NCBI RefSeq assembly: GCF_021261325.1
Contig: NZ_JAJSBI010000032.1
Location: 47,626-111,625, forward strand
DNA from: Streptomyces guryensis
Lineage (GTDB): Bacteria > Actinomycetota > Actinomycetes > Streptomycetales > Streptomycetaceae
Length of the DNA: 64,000 nucleotides
Reading direction: 5' to 3'
Within the stretch, counting starts at the first letter, position 1, and the number at the start of each line of letters is the position of its first letter. The translations under genes were made by a program, and so were the position numbers. Of the stretch, positions 9,260-17,668 are shown one piece after another. A model generated the notes under the pieces. It saw only the letters and a list, made by a program, of their open reading frames with translations. It did no database searches and was not told the DNA's origin.

Positions 9260-9757
9260 TTATGCCGTGCCGACCTTGGCGACGAACGCGGCGACGTTCC
9301 TGACGGTGCGCCGGATCTTCTCCTCCAGCGTGATCGTCTCCTGCAGCCGAGCCCCGATGCCTGCGTCCCGCTTGCCCCGTACGTACAGCGAGCAGGCCAG
9401 GTCGCTGCAGATGTAGGCGCCCACCGAGTTGCCCTGCTGACCGGCCCTGCCCGCCTTCGGCGCGACCATCAGCAGGACGCCGCCGGAGTGGGTGGTCAGG
9501 CACATGGAGCACATGCTGCGCCGTGCCTGCCCCACGGCGGGGGCGGAGCTGCGCAGCGCGACGGCTCTCGGCCGGCCATCGGTCCACTCGGTGACCAGGT
9601 ACCCGCGGTCGGGGGCCTGGGGGTCGCGCCAGCCGAGGTAGTCCAGGTCGCCCCAGGGCCGGTCGGCCAGGTCACGCGGGACGGACAGGCGCCTGGCCTC
9701 GCCCTTGGTGCAGTTCACGAAGGCGGCGCGGATCTCTTGCTCGGTCAGCGGTTCCAT
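9260..9757 (-). CDS. FBP (FusB-like) zinc-finger domain protein
   Basis: A 165-aa protein whose C-terminal half is the treble-clef zinc domain of the FBP/FusB type. It has paired cysteines in SMCSMCLTTH and AYICSDLACSLY, then the ETITLEEKIRRTVRN segment. FusB/FusC-type proteins bind elongation factor G and rescue stalled ribosomes; actinobacterial members are mostly uncharacterised. The sequence supports zinc binding, and an EF-G link is inferred. It heads an operon with the YciO-type gene. It is divergent from a TetR regulator across a 21-bp palindrome that starts 15 bp upstream of this start codon. Confidence 0.75.
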   Translation of the reverse strand: MEPLTEQEIRAAFVNCTKGEARRLSVPRDLADRPWGDLDYLGWRDPQAPDRGYLVTEWTDGRPRAVALRSSAPAVGQARRSMCSMCLTTHSGGVLLMVAPKAGRAGQQGNSVGAYICSDLACSLYVRGKRDAGIGARLQETITLEEKIRRTVRNVAAFVAKVGTA

Positions 9758-9771
9758 GACTCCACGCTAAG

Positions 9772-9792
9772 TTGCCTAAATGCTTTAGGCAA
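9772..9792. promoter_or_regulatory. Palindromic operator in FBP/TetR divergent region
   Basis: Two perfect 9-bp arms, TTGCCTAAA and TTTAGGCAA, are separated by TGC. The element sits in the 69-bp gap between the divergent start codons (9757 and 9827). It is AT-richer than its surroundings. Size and placement fit a TetR-family operator controlling both directions, with the adjacent TetR gene as the likely binder. Confidence 0.75.
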
Positions 9793-9826
9793 ATGCATAA
9801 TCGATTACGGCGAGAGGAGGGCGGCC

Positions 9827-10405
9827 ATGGTGCGTGTGGGGCTGACCACGGAACGGGTGGTCCGGGCAGGTGCGGAACTGGCGGACGAGGTCGGCTTCGA
9901 CCAGGTGACCGTCTCCGAGCTGGCCCGCCGGTTCGACGTCAAGGTCGCGAGCCTGTACTCGCATGTGAAGGGCTCCCAGGACCTCAGGACACGGATCGCC
10001 CTGTTCGCCCTGGAGGAGCTCGCCGACCGGGCCGCCGACGCGATCGCGGGCCGGGCCGGCAAGGACGCCCTGATCGCCTTCGCCGACGCCTACCGCGACT
10101 ACGGCAGGGAGCACCCCGGCCGCTCGGCCGCGGCCCGGCTGCGGCTGGACCCCGAGACCGCGGCCGCCAGCGCGGGCGTGCGGCACGCCCGGATGACGCG
10201 CGCGATCCTGCGCGGCTACGACCTGACCGAACCGGACCAGACGCACGCCGTACGGCTGCTTGGCAGCGTCTTCCACGGCTACTCGAGTCTGGAGACGGCG
10301 GGCGGCTTCAGTCACAGCGCCCCCGACTCGCAGGAGAGCTGGATGCGGATCCTGGACGCCCTCGACGCCCTGCTGCGCACCTGGCCCACCACACCCGCCC
10401 CCTGA
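9827..10405 (+). CDS. TetR/AcrR family regulator (WHG-type C-terminal domain)
   Basis: A 192-aa one-component repressor. The N-terminal helix-turn-helix is clear (about 27-55, TVSELARRFDVKVASLYSHV), followed by a TetR_C_33/WHG-like ligand domain ending in LLGSVFHGYSSLE. GAGAGGAGG precedes the ATG by 6 bases, which fixes the start although the frame is open far upstream. The 21-bp palindrome just upstream suggests autoregulation and control of the FBP operon. It is followed 16 bp later by the SGNH hydrolase gene, probably co-transcribed. Confidence 0.88.
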   Translation: MVRVGLTTERVVRAGAELADEVGFDQVTVSELARRFDVKVASLYSHVKGSQDLRTRIALFALEELADRAADAIAGRAGKDALIAFADAYRDYGREHPGRSAAARLRLDPETAAASAGVRHARMTRAILRGYDLTEPDQTHAVRLLGSVFHGYSSLETAGGFSHSAPDSQESWMRILDALDALLRTWPTTPAP

Positions 10406-10421
10406 CCGACAGGCTGAGGAC

Positions 10422-11603
10422 ATGCCCACCGAGCACGACTGGATCACCACACCCGTCACCGCCGAACTGCTGCGCGGCGCCCTCGACGTGGAGCGCACCG
10501 AGCACGGCGTACTGCCGCACCGGCTGCCCGCCCGGGCCCGCGCCCAGTGCACCGATCCGCAGCTGGCCAGCGCCGAGTCCCAGCCGTCGGGCGTACGACT
10601 GGCCTTCCGCACGCGCGCGACGGCCCTCGAACTCGACGCCCTGCCCACCAAACGCGGCTACGTCGGCGCCCCGCCCCGTCCCGACGGTGTGTACGACCTC
10701 CTCGTCGACGGCCGCCCGGCCGGCCGGGGGAGTGTCACGGGCGGCAACACCGTGACCATCGACATGGTCGCCGGCACGGCCGAACTCCGGACCGGCACCA
10801 TGGGCACGCTCCGCTTCACCGAGCTGCCCGACGGGGTCAAGGACGTCGAGATCTGGCTCCCGCACAACGAGACCACCGAACTGGGGACCCTGCGCACCGA
10901 CGCCCCCGTGGAGCCCACCCCGCCCAGCGGCCGCAGGGTCTGGCTGCACCACGGGAGTTCGATCAGCCACGGCTCCGACGCGGCGAGCCCCACCACGACC
11001 TGGCCCGCATTCGCCGCCTCCCTGGGCGGCGTCGACCTGATCAACCTGGGCCTGGGCGGCAGCGCCCTGCTCGACCCGTTCACCGCACGCGCCCTGCGCG
11101 ACACCCCCGCCGACGTGATCAGCCTCAAGATCGGCATCAATCTGGTCAACACCGACCTGATGCGCCTGCGCGCCTTCACCCCCGCCGTCCACGGCTTCCT
11201 CGACACCGTGCGCGAAGGACACCCCACGACACCTCTGCTGGTCGTCTCGCCCATCCTGTGCCCGATGCACGAGGACACGCCCGGCCCCAGCGTCCTGGAC
11301 TTCACCTCCCTGAGCGACGGTCAACTGCAGTTCCACGCCATGGGCGATCCCGCGGAACGTGCGAACGGGAAACTGGCCCTCGGCGTCATCCGGGACGAGC
11401 TTGCCCGCATCGTGGCCCAGCGGGCGGCCGAGGACCCGAACCTGAACTACCTCGACGGCCGCGAGCTCTACGGCGAGTCCGACCACGCCGAACTGCCCCT
11501 GCCCGACCAGCTCCACCCGGACGCCGACACCCACCTCCGCATCGGCGAACGCTTCGCCTCACTGGCCTTCGCGGGCGGCGCCTTCGCCGACCGCACCGCT
11601 TGA
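10422..11603 (+). CDS. SGNH/GDSL-family hydrolase
   Basis: A 393-aa hydrolase. An N-terminal beta-rich domain (about 1-165) precedes an SGNH domain. Block I is HHGSSISHG with the nucleophile Ser, block II NLGLGGSALLD, block III KIGINLVNTD, and the acid/His pair lies in PDQLHPDADTH near the end. This two-domain plan matches SGNH esterases/lipases acting on acylated carbohydrate or small esters. No signal peptide is present, so it is likely cytoplasmic. The ATG follows GCTGAGGA. It probably shares a transcript with the TetR gene. Confidence 0.83.
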   Translation: MPTEHDWITTPVTAELLRGALDVERTEHGVLPHRLPARARAQCTDPQLASAESQPSGVRLAFRTRATALELDALPTKRGYVGAPPRPDGVYDLLVDGRPAGRGSVTGGNTVTIDMVAGTAELRTGTMGTLRFTELPDGVKDVEIWLPHNETTELGTLRTDAPVEPTPPSGRRVWLHHGSSISHGSDAASPTTTWPAFAASLGGVDLINLGLGGSALLDPFTARALRDTPADVISLKIGINLVNTDLMRLRAFTPAVHGFLDTVREGHPTTPLLVVSPILCPMHEDTPGPSVLDFTSLSDGQLQFHAMGDPAERANGKLALGVIRDELARIVAQRAAEDPNLNYLDGRELYGESDHAELPLPDQLHPDADTHLRIGERFASLAFAGGAFADRTA

Positions 11604-11695
11604 AAGGCCCGCTTTCCGTCGCACGCACCCGTGGGTAGGCAACCACCGGGCACACGTGAGGTAACGTCCCCGACCGAAAAGCCGAGGTCGATGCG

Positions 11696-13252
11696 ATGGA
11701 AGAGGAGAAGGCCGACATGGCTGGCCGAAAGGACGAGGCCCGCCCTGCGAAGGTGACGGGCGCCGACGGCGATCCGACGTGGGCGCAGGAACTGCTCGAT
11801 CACCTGCGGCCCACGGCGCGGGACATCCGCCGGGTCGTCGCCTGGCTCGCGGACGCCGCGCAGGGGACGGCCTGCCTCCAGGACGGCACCGGGCGGCTTC
11901 TCGCCGGAACGCCGACACCGCTGGAGGAGAACCTTGTCGCGGACATCGTCTCCGGCCGGATCGCCTCCGCGGCCTGGGACGACACCGGACGCCATCTGCG
12001 GCTCGTCCGGGTGGAGCAGCCGCAGCCCGCCTCGGTCGGCGTACTGGCGGTGTCCCGGCCGGCCCCGTTCGACCGCCGGACCTCCGAGATCGTGACCCAC
12101 ACCGCCCAGGTGGTCGAACTCCTGCTCAGGGCACGCGAGTCGACCAGCGCCGGACGCCGGCTCCAACGCGCCACCTCCGATCTGCGGCTGGCGATCCTGC
12201 AACTCCTGATGGTCGAGGACACCGTCTCCGCCCGCCGCGTCGCCGCGGGTCTGTGGCCCGGCCTGCTCGACACCGACACCGCCTGCGTATACGTCCTCGA
12301 GGGCTGCGCCGAGGACCGCGACGAGCTGGCCCAGGAGTGCCTGAGCGTGACGGAGGAGCAGGTGCTGGTCGTGCGCTGTCCCGCCGTCGACGCGCACGTC
12401 ATCGTCGTCGCTCCCGACGACGCGGGCGCCGGGGAACTGCGCTCCCTGATCGGCCGGCGGCCGGGCACCTTCCTCGGCGGCAGCGCCCCGCAGAGCCTCG
12501 CCCGCACCGGCACCGCCTACGGACAGGCCGTGAGCGCCCTCGCCGTCGCCCGCTTCCGGCCCGACAAGCAGGCCGTGTACGCCGAACGCACCCACCCCGA
12601 ACGCCTCATGGACCCCGCCGGGCTGCACGGCTGGACGAACCACGTACTGCGCCCGCTCGACACCTTGGCGCACCACACCCGCGCCGAACTCCTCGCCACC
12701 ACCCGGCTGGGCCTGGAGTTCACCGCCGTCAACGCCGCCAAGGTGCTCGGCGTCAGCCGCAACACCGTCCGCGCCCGCATGGAGCGCGTGGAGGCCCTGC
12801 TGCATGCGGACTTCTCCGATCTCGCTGCCCGTGCCGTCGTCCACCTCGCCCTCAACACCTGGATCGGCCTGTCGACGGAAGCGCACGAGACCGGCCCCGC
12901 CGCGCCGGGCCACCCCCGGCTCGGCGAACTGCTCGCCGGGCCCGCCCTGCGCACCTGGGCTGCCGACCTGCTCGACCGCCTCGACGCCGACGCCCGCGAT
13001 CTGCGCCGCACCCTGCGTACCTGGATCGCCGCCGGAGGCAACGCCGAACGCGCCGCACAGATCCTGGGCGTGCACGCGCAGACGGTGCGGGAGCACGTGC
13101 GCAGCGCGGAACCCGTCCTCGAACGCCAACTGCTCGCCGCCGGCAGCGACCTGTACGAGGTCGTCCTCGCCCACCTGGCCCTCGGCGACCTCGAACAGCC
13201 CGAACTCCGCCGGGCGAACCGGGACCATCCGGACTCACCTGTGCACAGGTGA
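11696..13252 (+). CDS. PucR-like transcriptional regulator with two C-terminal HTH segments
   Basis: A 518-aa regulator. The first half is a GAF/CdaR-like sensor region. Two helix-turn-helix blocks follow: NAAKVLGVSRNTVRARMERV near residue 345 and ERAAQILGVHAQTVREHV near 450, each followed by the long helix typical of PucR/CdaR C-terminal domains. Duplicated PucR-type HTHs occur in actinobacterial regulators. The ligand is not evident. The stop codon lies inside a 20-bp perfect palindrome. The gene is convergent with the P450 gene. Confidence 0.8.
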   Translation: MEEEKADMAGRKDEARPAKVTGADGDPTWAQELLDHLRPTARDIRRVVAWLADAAQGTACLQDGTGRLLAGTPTPLEENLVADIVSGRIASAAWDDTGRHLRLVRVEQPQPASVGVLAVSRPAPFDRRTSEIVTHTAQVVELLLRARESTSAGRRLQRATSDLRLAILQLLMVEDTVSARRVAAGLWPGLLDTDTACVYVLEGCAEDRDELAQECLSVTEEQVLVVRCPAVDAHVIVVAPDDAGAGELRSLIGRRPGTFLGGSAPQSLARTGTAYGQAVSALAVARFRPDKQAVYAERTHPERLMDPAGLHGWTNHVLRPLDTLAHHTRAELLATTRLGLEFTAVNAAKVLGVSRNTVRARMERVEALLHADFSDLAARAVVHLALNTWIGLSTEAHETGPAAPGHPRLGELLAGPALRTWAADLLDRLDADARDLRRTLRTWIAAGGNAERAAQILGVHAQTVREHVRSAEPVLERQLLAAGSDLYEVVLAHLALGDLEQPELRRANRDHPDSPVHR

Positions 13253-13253
13253 G
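13234..13253. promoter_or_regulatory. 20-bp perfect palindrome at the end of the PucR-like gene
   Basis: CTCACCTGTG followed directly by its reverse complement spans the stop codon of the regulator. With no unpaired loop it looks more like a protein-binding site than a terminator. Its right half, ACAGGTGAG, recurs at about 17652-17660 just before the acyl-AMP ligase start, next to an upstream CACCT, but with different spacing. Confidence 0.45.
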
Positions 13254-13343
13254 CCGTGCGGACACCGCAGCGGGCACTGACACGGTTCACAACGGCTCGA
13301 CCCGGCACGTAAGTTCGACGAACCGCGGGGGCACGACCGGAAC

Positions 13344-13363
13344 GGGGGACCGGTCGGGCCCCC
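13344..13363. terminator. Hairpin between convergent regulator and P450 genes
   Basis: GGGGG (13344-13348) pairs with CCCCC (13359-13363), with a further CC/GG inside and a 4-nt loop. It lies 8 bp past the P450 stop and may end both transcripts. Confidence 0.4.
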
Positions 13364-13370
13364 TCGCGTT

Positions 13371-14630
13371 CTACGCGCGCAGCCGCACCGGCACCTCCTG
13401 CCAGCCGAACGCGATGAACGACGGCACCTGCCGCAACTCGTCCTCGCCGACGGCCAGTCGTATCCCGGGGAAGCGCTCGAACAGAGCCGGCAGCGCGGTG
13501 AGCGCCTCCACCCGGGCGAGCGGAGCACCGATGCACCGGTGCACACCGATCCCGAACGACAGATGGTCCTCGGCCCCGCGTGCCGCGTCGAAGGTGCCCG
13601 CGTCCGCCCCGTAGTGCGCGGGATCCAGCCCCGCGGCGGCATACGTCGTGATGATGGCGTCGCCCGCCGGGATCGTGACGTCACCGACCACGATGTCGCG
13701 GACGGCGAACCGCAGCGGCAGCGAGGCGATCGACGGGTGCACCCGCAGCGTCTCGTCGACCACCGCCTCCCAGCCGATCTTCCCCGTGTGTACGGCGGCC
13801 AGCTGCTCGGGGTGCCGGAGCAGGGCGACGATCGCGTTGCCGATGAGGTTGACGGTCGTCTCGAACCCGGCGCCGATCACCAGCAGCAGCGTGTACAGCA
13901 GCTCCTCGTCGCTGAGCCGGTCGCCGTCCTCGTCCCGCACCCGGATCAGCTCGGTGGTCAGATCGTCCCCGGGGTGCTCGCTGCGATGGGCGATCAGGGC
14001 CGGCAGTACCGTCCCGATCTGCTGCTGCACGAACGTGGCGTGCTCCGGGCTCGGGTCGGAGGTGTCCATGATGGCCGCGATCAGCCGACGCGTGTCCTCC
14101 ACCAACTCGTCCGGTACGCCGAACAGTTCGCAGATGATCCGCATGGGCAGGGGCTGCGCGAGAGCCGCCTTGACGTCGACCACCCCGCCGTCGGCGCCGG
14201 CTGCGTCCAGCGCGTCGAGCAGTTCCTCGGCGATCGCCTCCACCCGCGCCCGCATCGTCTCGGTGCGCCGGTGCGTGAAGCTCGGCGCCACCAGCTTCCG
14301 CAGTCGCGCGTGGTCCCCGCCGTACGTGGACAGCATGTTGACCACGCCCACCCAGCCCAATATCCAGCCCCAGGACGGGTGTTCACCGATCTCGGGCCAC
14401 AGCTTCCAGTGCAGCCGGGGGTCCCTGCTGACCTGTGGGTCGAGGATCAGGTCCCTGAGCGTGTGGTATCCGGTGGGCGCCCAGGCGGGGATGCCGCCCG
14501 GCAGCTCGACGGGCACGACCGGGCCGAAGGCCCGCAGCCGGGCACTCTCACCGGGGATGTCGGCGCCGAACGGGTCGATGGCAAAGCGGTCGATGCGGTC
14601 GGTGACGGTCACGCGCAGCACGGTACACAT
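13371..14630 (-). CDS. Cytochrome P450
   Basis: A soluble bacterial P450 of about 419 aa. The I-helix oxygen-binding block reads VIGAGFETTVN, the K-helix ExxR is in DETLRVHPS, and the heme loop FGIGVHRCIGAPLAR holds the thiolate Cys (C366 from this start). Layout and length match the actinobacterial class I P450s such as CYP107 relatives, so it needs a ferredoxin that is not encoded nearby. I start at the ATG at 14630; ATG 14672 and a GTG a few codons downstream are possible. It may be a tailoring enzyme for the polyketide cluster 4 kb away, but nothing in the sequence proves the link. Confidence 0.88.
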   Translation of the reverse strand: MCTVLRVTVTDRIDRFAIDPFGADIPGESARLRAFGPVVPVELPGGIPAWAPTGYHTLRDLILDPQVSRDPRLHWKLWPEIGEHPSWGWILGWVGVVNMLSTYGGDHARLRKLVAPSFTHRRTETMRARVEAIAEELLDALDAAGADGGVVDVKAALAQPLPMRIICELFGVPDELVEDTRRLIAAIMDTSDPSPEHATFVQQQIGTVLPALIAHRSEHPGDDLTTELIRVRDEDGDRLSDEELLYTLLLVIGAGFETTVNLIGNAIVALLRHPEQLAAVHTGKIGWEAVVDETLRVHPSIASLPLRFAVRDIVVGDVTIPAGDAIITTYAAAGLDPAHYGADAGTFDAARGAEDHLSFGIGVHRCIGAPLARVEALTALPALFERFPGIRLAVGEDELRQVPSFIAFGWQEVPVRLRA

Positions 14631-14891
14631 CGTCACCGATGACTCTCGTACGGTTGAGCGATTATCCGCCACCGAATCACCGACCTTTTACTCCTTCTGT
14701 CTCAAGTGTCTGAATTTCCGTACGTGGGGCGTGAGTTGATGCGCGGCCTCGCTGTGGCGCCCTCCGGTGATGCCGACCACTCGGCATGGTTGTCGGATCA
14801 TCGATTGGCCCATTCGGGGGGTGTACTCACCCGACCCGGTGAGCGTCGGCCGCCGCGCGTGTCACGGCCGCCGCCTCCACGTTGCCCCGGC

Positions 14892-15107
14892 ATGAACCGA
14901 ACCGCACTGGAGCCGTGCCGCCCGCTCGCAGGCCGACCTGCTCGTGATCCTTCGCCCGCGCCGACCCATGGGCCCGGTTCCGGTGCCTTCCCGCCGATCT
15001 ACGCCCAGCTCGCCGCCGAGTGGCGGGCCAGGGGCCGTGCGGTGCCGGACCGCCCGGATGTCCAGTGGGCCTCCTTCGCCGACCTCTCGGACGGCGGAGA
15101 CGCGTGA
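14892..15107 (+). CDS. Small hypothetical protein
   Basis: A possible 71-aa protein. Its C-terminal part (IYAQLAAEWRARGRAVP, then WASFADLSD) looks like the tail common in short actinobacterial hypothetical proteins, while the first half is low-complexity Pro/Arg. The start at the ATG of MNRTALEP is a guess and an upstream frameshift is possible. No function can be assigned. Confidence 0.35.
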   Translation: MNRTALEPCRPLAGRPARDPSPAPTHGPGSGAFPPIYAQLAAEWRARGRAVPDRPDVQWASFADLSDGGDA

Positions 15108-15209
15108 TTCGATTGCTATGACAGGCGATTCCGCGGTGGCTGCTTGATGCGTCAATGTTTTCCGTTCTATGCTCCGAGGGTTCCGCCGTTCCTACAGTTC
15201 GGGGATTCC

Positions 15210-16559
15210 ATGGACCGTGCCCGTTTGCAGCGCCTGCTCGCCCGCGAGAAGGAGCAGGCCGCGCATCGCTGCCCGCGTTCGAGGGATGCCTACGCGCGGG
15301 CCGACCATCTCTTCGGACGCGTGCCGATGACGTGGATGAACAAGACGGCCGGTGCCTTCCCCCGCTACCTGGCGACCGCCCGCGGCGCCCGTGTCACGGA
15401 CATCGACGGGCACGAGTACGTCGACTTCTGCCTCGGGGACACGGGAGCGATGGCCGGTCACTCCCCGGCGGCGGTGGCCGATGCGGTCCGGCGCCGGTTC
15501 GCCGACCTGGGCGGTGCCACCGCGATGCTGCCCACCGAGGACGCCGAATGGGTCGGCGCCGAGCTGACCCGCCGCTTCGGCCTCGCCCGCTGGAGCTTTT
15601 CGCTGACGGCGACCGACGCCAACCGGTGGGCGATCCGGCTCGCCCGCGCCGTCACCGGCCGCCCCAAGATCCTTGTGAACAGTTACAGCTACCACGGCAG
15701 CGTCGACGAGTCCCTCATCGTCGTCGGACCCGACGGCAGGGGAGCGACCCGCCCCGGAAACGTGGGCGCCCCCTGTGACGTCACACTGACCAGCCGTGTC
15801 GCGGAATTCAACGACCTGGAACAACTGCAGCGCGAACTCGCCCACGGCGACGTGGCCGCCGTCCTGATGGAACCCGCCCTCACCAACATCGGCATCGTGC
15901 TGCCCGAGCCCGGCTACCTGGCGGGCGTCCGGGCGCTGACCCGCCGACACGGCACCCTGCTCATCAACGACGAGACCCACACCTTCTCCGCCGGCCCGGG
16001 CGGCTGCACCGCCGCCTGGGACCTGGAGCCCGACCTGCTCACCATCGGCAAGGCGATCGGCGGCGGCATCCCGGCCGGTGCGTACGGTCTGTCCGCCGAG
16101 CTCGCGGACCGTCTCCTCGGCCGCGCCGACCTCGACCTGGTCGACATGGGCGGCGTAGGCGGCACCCTGGCCGGCAACGCCCTCTCGGTCGCCGCCATGC
16201 GCGCCACGCTGGAACACGTCCTGACCGAGGACGCGTTCGCCCGCATGACCAAGCTGTCCGAACGCTTCGAAGCGGGCGTACGCGCGGGCATCGACGCGCA
16301 CGCCCTGCCCTGGTCGGTCAGCAGGCTCGGCGCCCGCACCGAGTACCGCTTCGCCTCCCCGACGCCCTGCACCGGCACCGAGTCCGCAGCAGCCGTCGAC
16401 CCCGAACTGGAGGACTTCCTCCACCTCTACCTGGCCAACCGGGGCATCCTGCTGACCCCGTTCCACAACATGGCACTCATGTGCCCGGACACCACCGACC
16501 AGGACGTCGACACCCACACCGAGGTCTTCGCCGCCGCCCTCGCCGCCCTGACCGGCTGA
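15210..16559 (+). CDS. Class III PLP-dependent aminotransferase / glutamate-1-semialdehyde aminomutase-like
   Basis: A 449-aa fold-type I PLP enzyme. It has the substrate-side block ARVTDIDGHEYVDFCLGDTG, the PLP-phosphate loop, the DE pair in LLINDETHTFS and the Schiff-base lysine in TIGKAIGGG (K281). The overall pattern is closest to glutamate-1-semialdehyde 2,1-aminomutase-like class III enzymes, although SLTATDANRWAIRLAR replaces the more usual NSGTEA motif. An Lrp/AsnC regulator follows on the same strand, suggesting an amino-acid substrate sensed by it. The start at MDRARLQ is preferred over the upstream extension, which is not protein-like. Confidence 0.85.
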   Translation: MDRARLQRLLAREKEQAAHRCPRSRDAYARADHLFGRVPMTWMNKTAGAFPRYLATARGARVTDIDGHEYVDFCLGDTGAMAGHSPAAVADAVRRRFADLGGATAMLPTEDAEWVGAELTRRFGLARWSFSLTATDANRWAIRLARAVTGRPKILVNSYSYHGSVDESLIVVGPDGRGATRPGNVGAPCDVTLTSRVAEFNDLEQLQRELAHGDVAAVLMEPALTNIGIVLPEPGYLAGVRALTRRHGTLLINDETHTFSAGPGGCTAAWDLEPDLLTIGKAIGGGIPAGAYGLSAELADRLLGRADLDLVDMGGVGGTLAGNALSVAAMRATLEHVLTEDAFARMTKLSERFEAGVRAGIDAHALPWSVSRLGARTEYRFASPTPCTGTESAAAVDPELEDFLHLYLANRGILLTPFHNMALMCPDTTDQDVDTHTEVFAAALAALTG

Positions 16560-16609
16560 GCGGAACCGAGAGGACCGGGCGAGCCGGCCGGAAAAGGAGA
16601 AGGACGCAC

Positions 16610-17050
16610 GTGGACGACATCGACCGGGCCATCCTGCGAGAACTGCAGACCGACGGGCGCATCGCCTACGCCGACCTCGGCCCCAAGGTCGGCCTCTCGG
16701 CGTCGGCGGCCCGCCAGCGCCTGCAGCGGCTGCTGGACTCCAAGGCCGTCCAGGTCGTCGGCGTCACCGACCCGATGTCCATGGGCGGCCAGGCCATGGC
16801 CCTGCTCGGCATCGGCGTGGACGGTGACCCGCGTGCGGTCGCCGACGAGCTGGCCGCGCGCTCCGAGGTCGTCTACGCCGTGCTGACCTCCGGCGGCTTC
16901 GACCTGTTCGCCGAGGTCGTCGCGCCGGGCCCGCGCGAACTGCTGGACTTCGTCAACGACGTCGTACGCCCCGTCGAAGGGGTCCGGCAGATCCAGTCGT
17001 TTCCGTATTTCGGCATCCACACCCACCGTTTCCTCTGGGACGTCGGCTGA
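16610..17050 (+). CDS. Lrp/AsnC family transcriptional regulator
   Basis: A 146-aa feast/famine regulator. The N-terminal HTH contains DDIDRAILRELQTDGRIAYA and VGLSASAARQRLQRL, and the C-terminal RAM ligand-binding domain ends GVRQIQSFPYFGIHTHRF. The GTG start is 6 bases after AAAAGGAGAAGG, an unusually strong ribosome site. It follows the aminotransferase by 50 bp and is probably co-transcribed. Such pairs commonly use the aminotransferase substrate as effector; which amino acid cannot be told. Confidence 0.9.
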   Translation: MDDIDRAILRELQTDGRIAYADLGPKVGLSASAARQRLQRLLDSKAVQVVGVTDPMSMGGQAMALLGIGVDGDPRAVADELAARSEVVYAVLTSGGFDLFAEVVAPGPRELLDFVNDVVRPVEGVRQIQSFPYFGIHTHRFLWDVG

Positions 17051-17112
17051 TTGCCCGGTGTGGGACGGGTACTCGGTCAGCCCGGGAAGGACTACAGGTG
17101 GAGGAGGCCCGT

Positions 17113-17349
17113 ATGACCAGCAGCACGGAGACCGGCGGCGTGACCGGTACGCCGGACAGGGACTACAACCTCATCTGGTACGTCGAGGCGTGCCTGAGCA
17201 ACGCCCTGCGCCTGGAGAGCTACATCCAGGACGCGGAACGCGAGAAGGACACCGAGGTGGCCGACCTGTTCCGCAAGGCCCAGGCGGACAGCCGCAAGGG
17301 CGCGGAAATCGGCAAGGGACTGCTGCGCGGACGCCTGAACGGCGGCTGA
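17113..17349 (+). CDS. Small conserved hypothetical protein, predicted helical
   Basis: A 78-aa acidic protein with a predicted all-helical core, NLIWYVEACLSNALRLESYI then QDAEREKDTEVADLFRKAQ. GGAGGAGG precedes the ATG at 17113; a GTG at 17098 in the same frame overlaps that ribosome site and is less likely. Similar short proteins are widespread in streptomycetes, without known function. It is the last gene before the strong terminator upstream of the polyketide cluster. Confidence 0.6.
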   Translation: MTSSTETGGVTGTPDRDYNLIWYVEACLSNALRLESYIQDAEREKDTEVADLFRKAQADSRKGAEIGKGLLRGRLNGG

Positions 17350-17370
17350 CACCGGCTTCCCGACCTCAGG

Positions 17371-17401
17371 CCCGGCCTCCGTGATGTCACGGGCGGCCGG
17401 G
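17371..17401 (+). terminator. Strong hairpin before the polyketide cluster
   Basis: CCCGGCC-T-CCGTGA pairs with TCACGG-GC-GGCCGGG around a 2-nt turn, giving 13 pairs with one small internal bulge. It insulates the cluster from the aminotransferase/Lrp transcript. Confidence 0.65.
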
Positions 17402-17452
17402 TCTTCCGCATGCCCCAACTCCCGTTGGACACCCAGCGTTTACATGGTTCGG

Positions 17453-17481
17453 TTCGACGGGCCGAATGGAGTTGCTAGAGT
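17453..17481 (+). promoter_or_regulatory. Putative vegetative promoter of the FAAL-PKS operon
   Basis: TTCGAC (17453-17458) and TAGAGT (17476-17481) are separated by exactly 17 bp, close to the TTGAC-n17-TAnnnT pattern of HrdB-type promoters. Predicted transcription start is near 17488, leaving a leader of about 180 nt before the acyl-AMP ligase ATG. TTGCTA (17472-17477) and TAGCAA (17494-17499) flank the -10 region as an inverted repeat. Confidence 0.5.
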
Positions 17482-17668
17482 GCTACTCGCCGGTAGCAAG
17501 CTGCACGGGGCGCGGGGGGCCGGCGTACCGCCACCACTCCCCGGACAACTGGTCGAGTCGCACAGTCCGGCAAGGGGGCCGGGCCGGTCGCGGCTGCCGC
17601 GCACACAGATCGCGCGGCGCTCGAACTCCAGTTCCCTGCCCACCTATTCAGACAGGTGAGACTCTTCC
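17482..17668 (+). other. Leader of the FAAL-PKS operon
   Basis: No gene is seen in this stretch. It is rich in short GC stems, and ends with CACCT...ACAGGTG, an imperfect inverted repeat 9-25 bases before the start codon that could affect initiation. Confidence 0.35.

Noticed and set aside
13371..14630. P450 as a proven part of the polyketide cluster
   Set aside because: Three unrelated transcription units and a strong terminator separate it from the FAAL operon. A link is possible but not shown.
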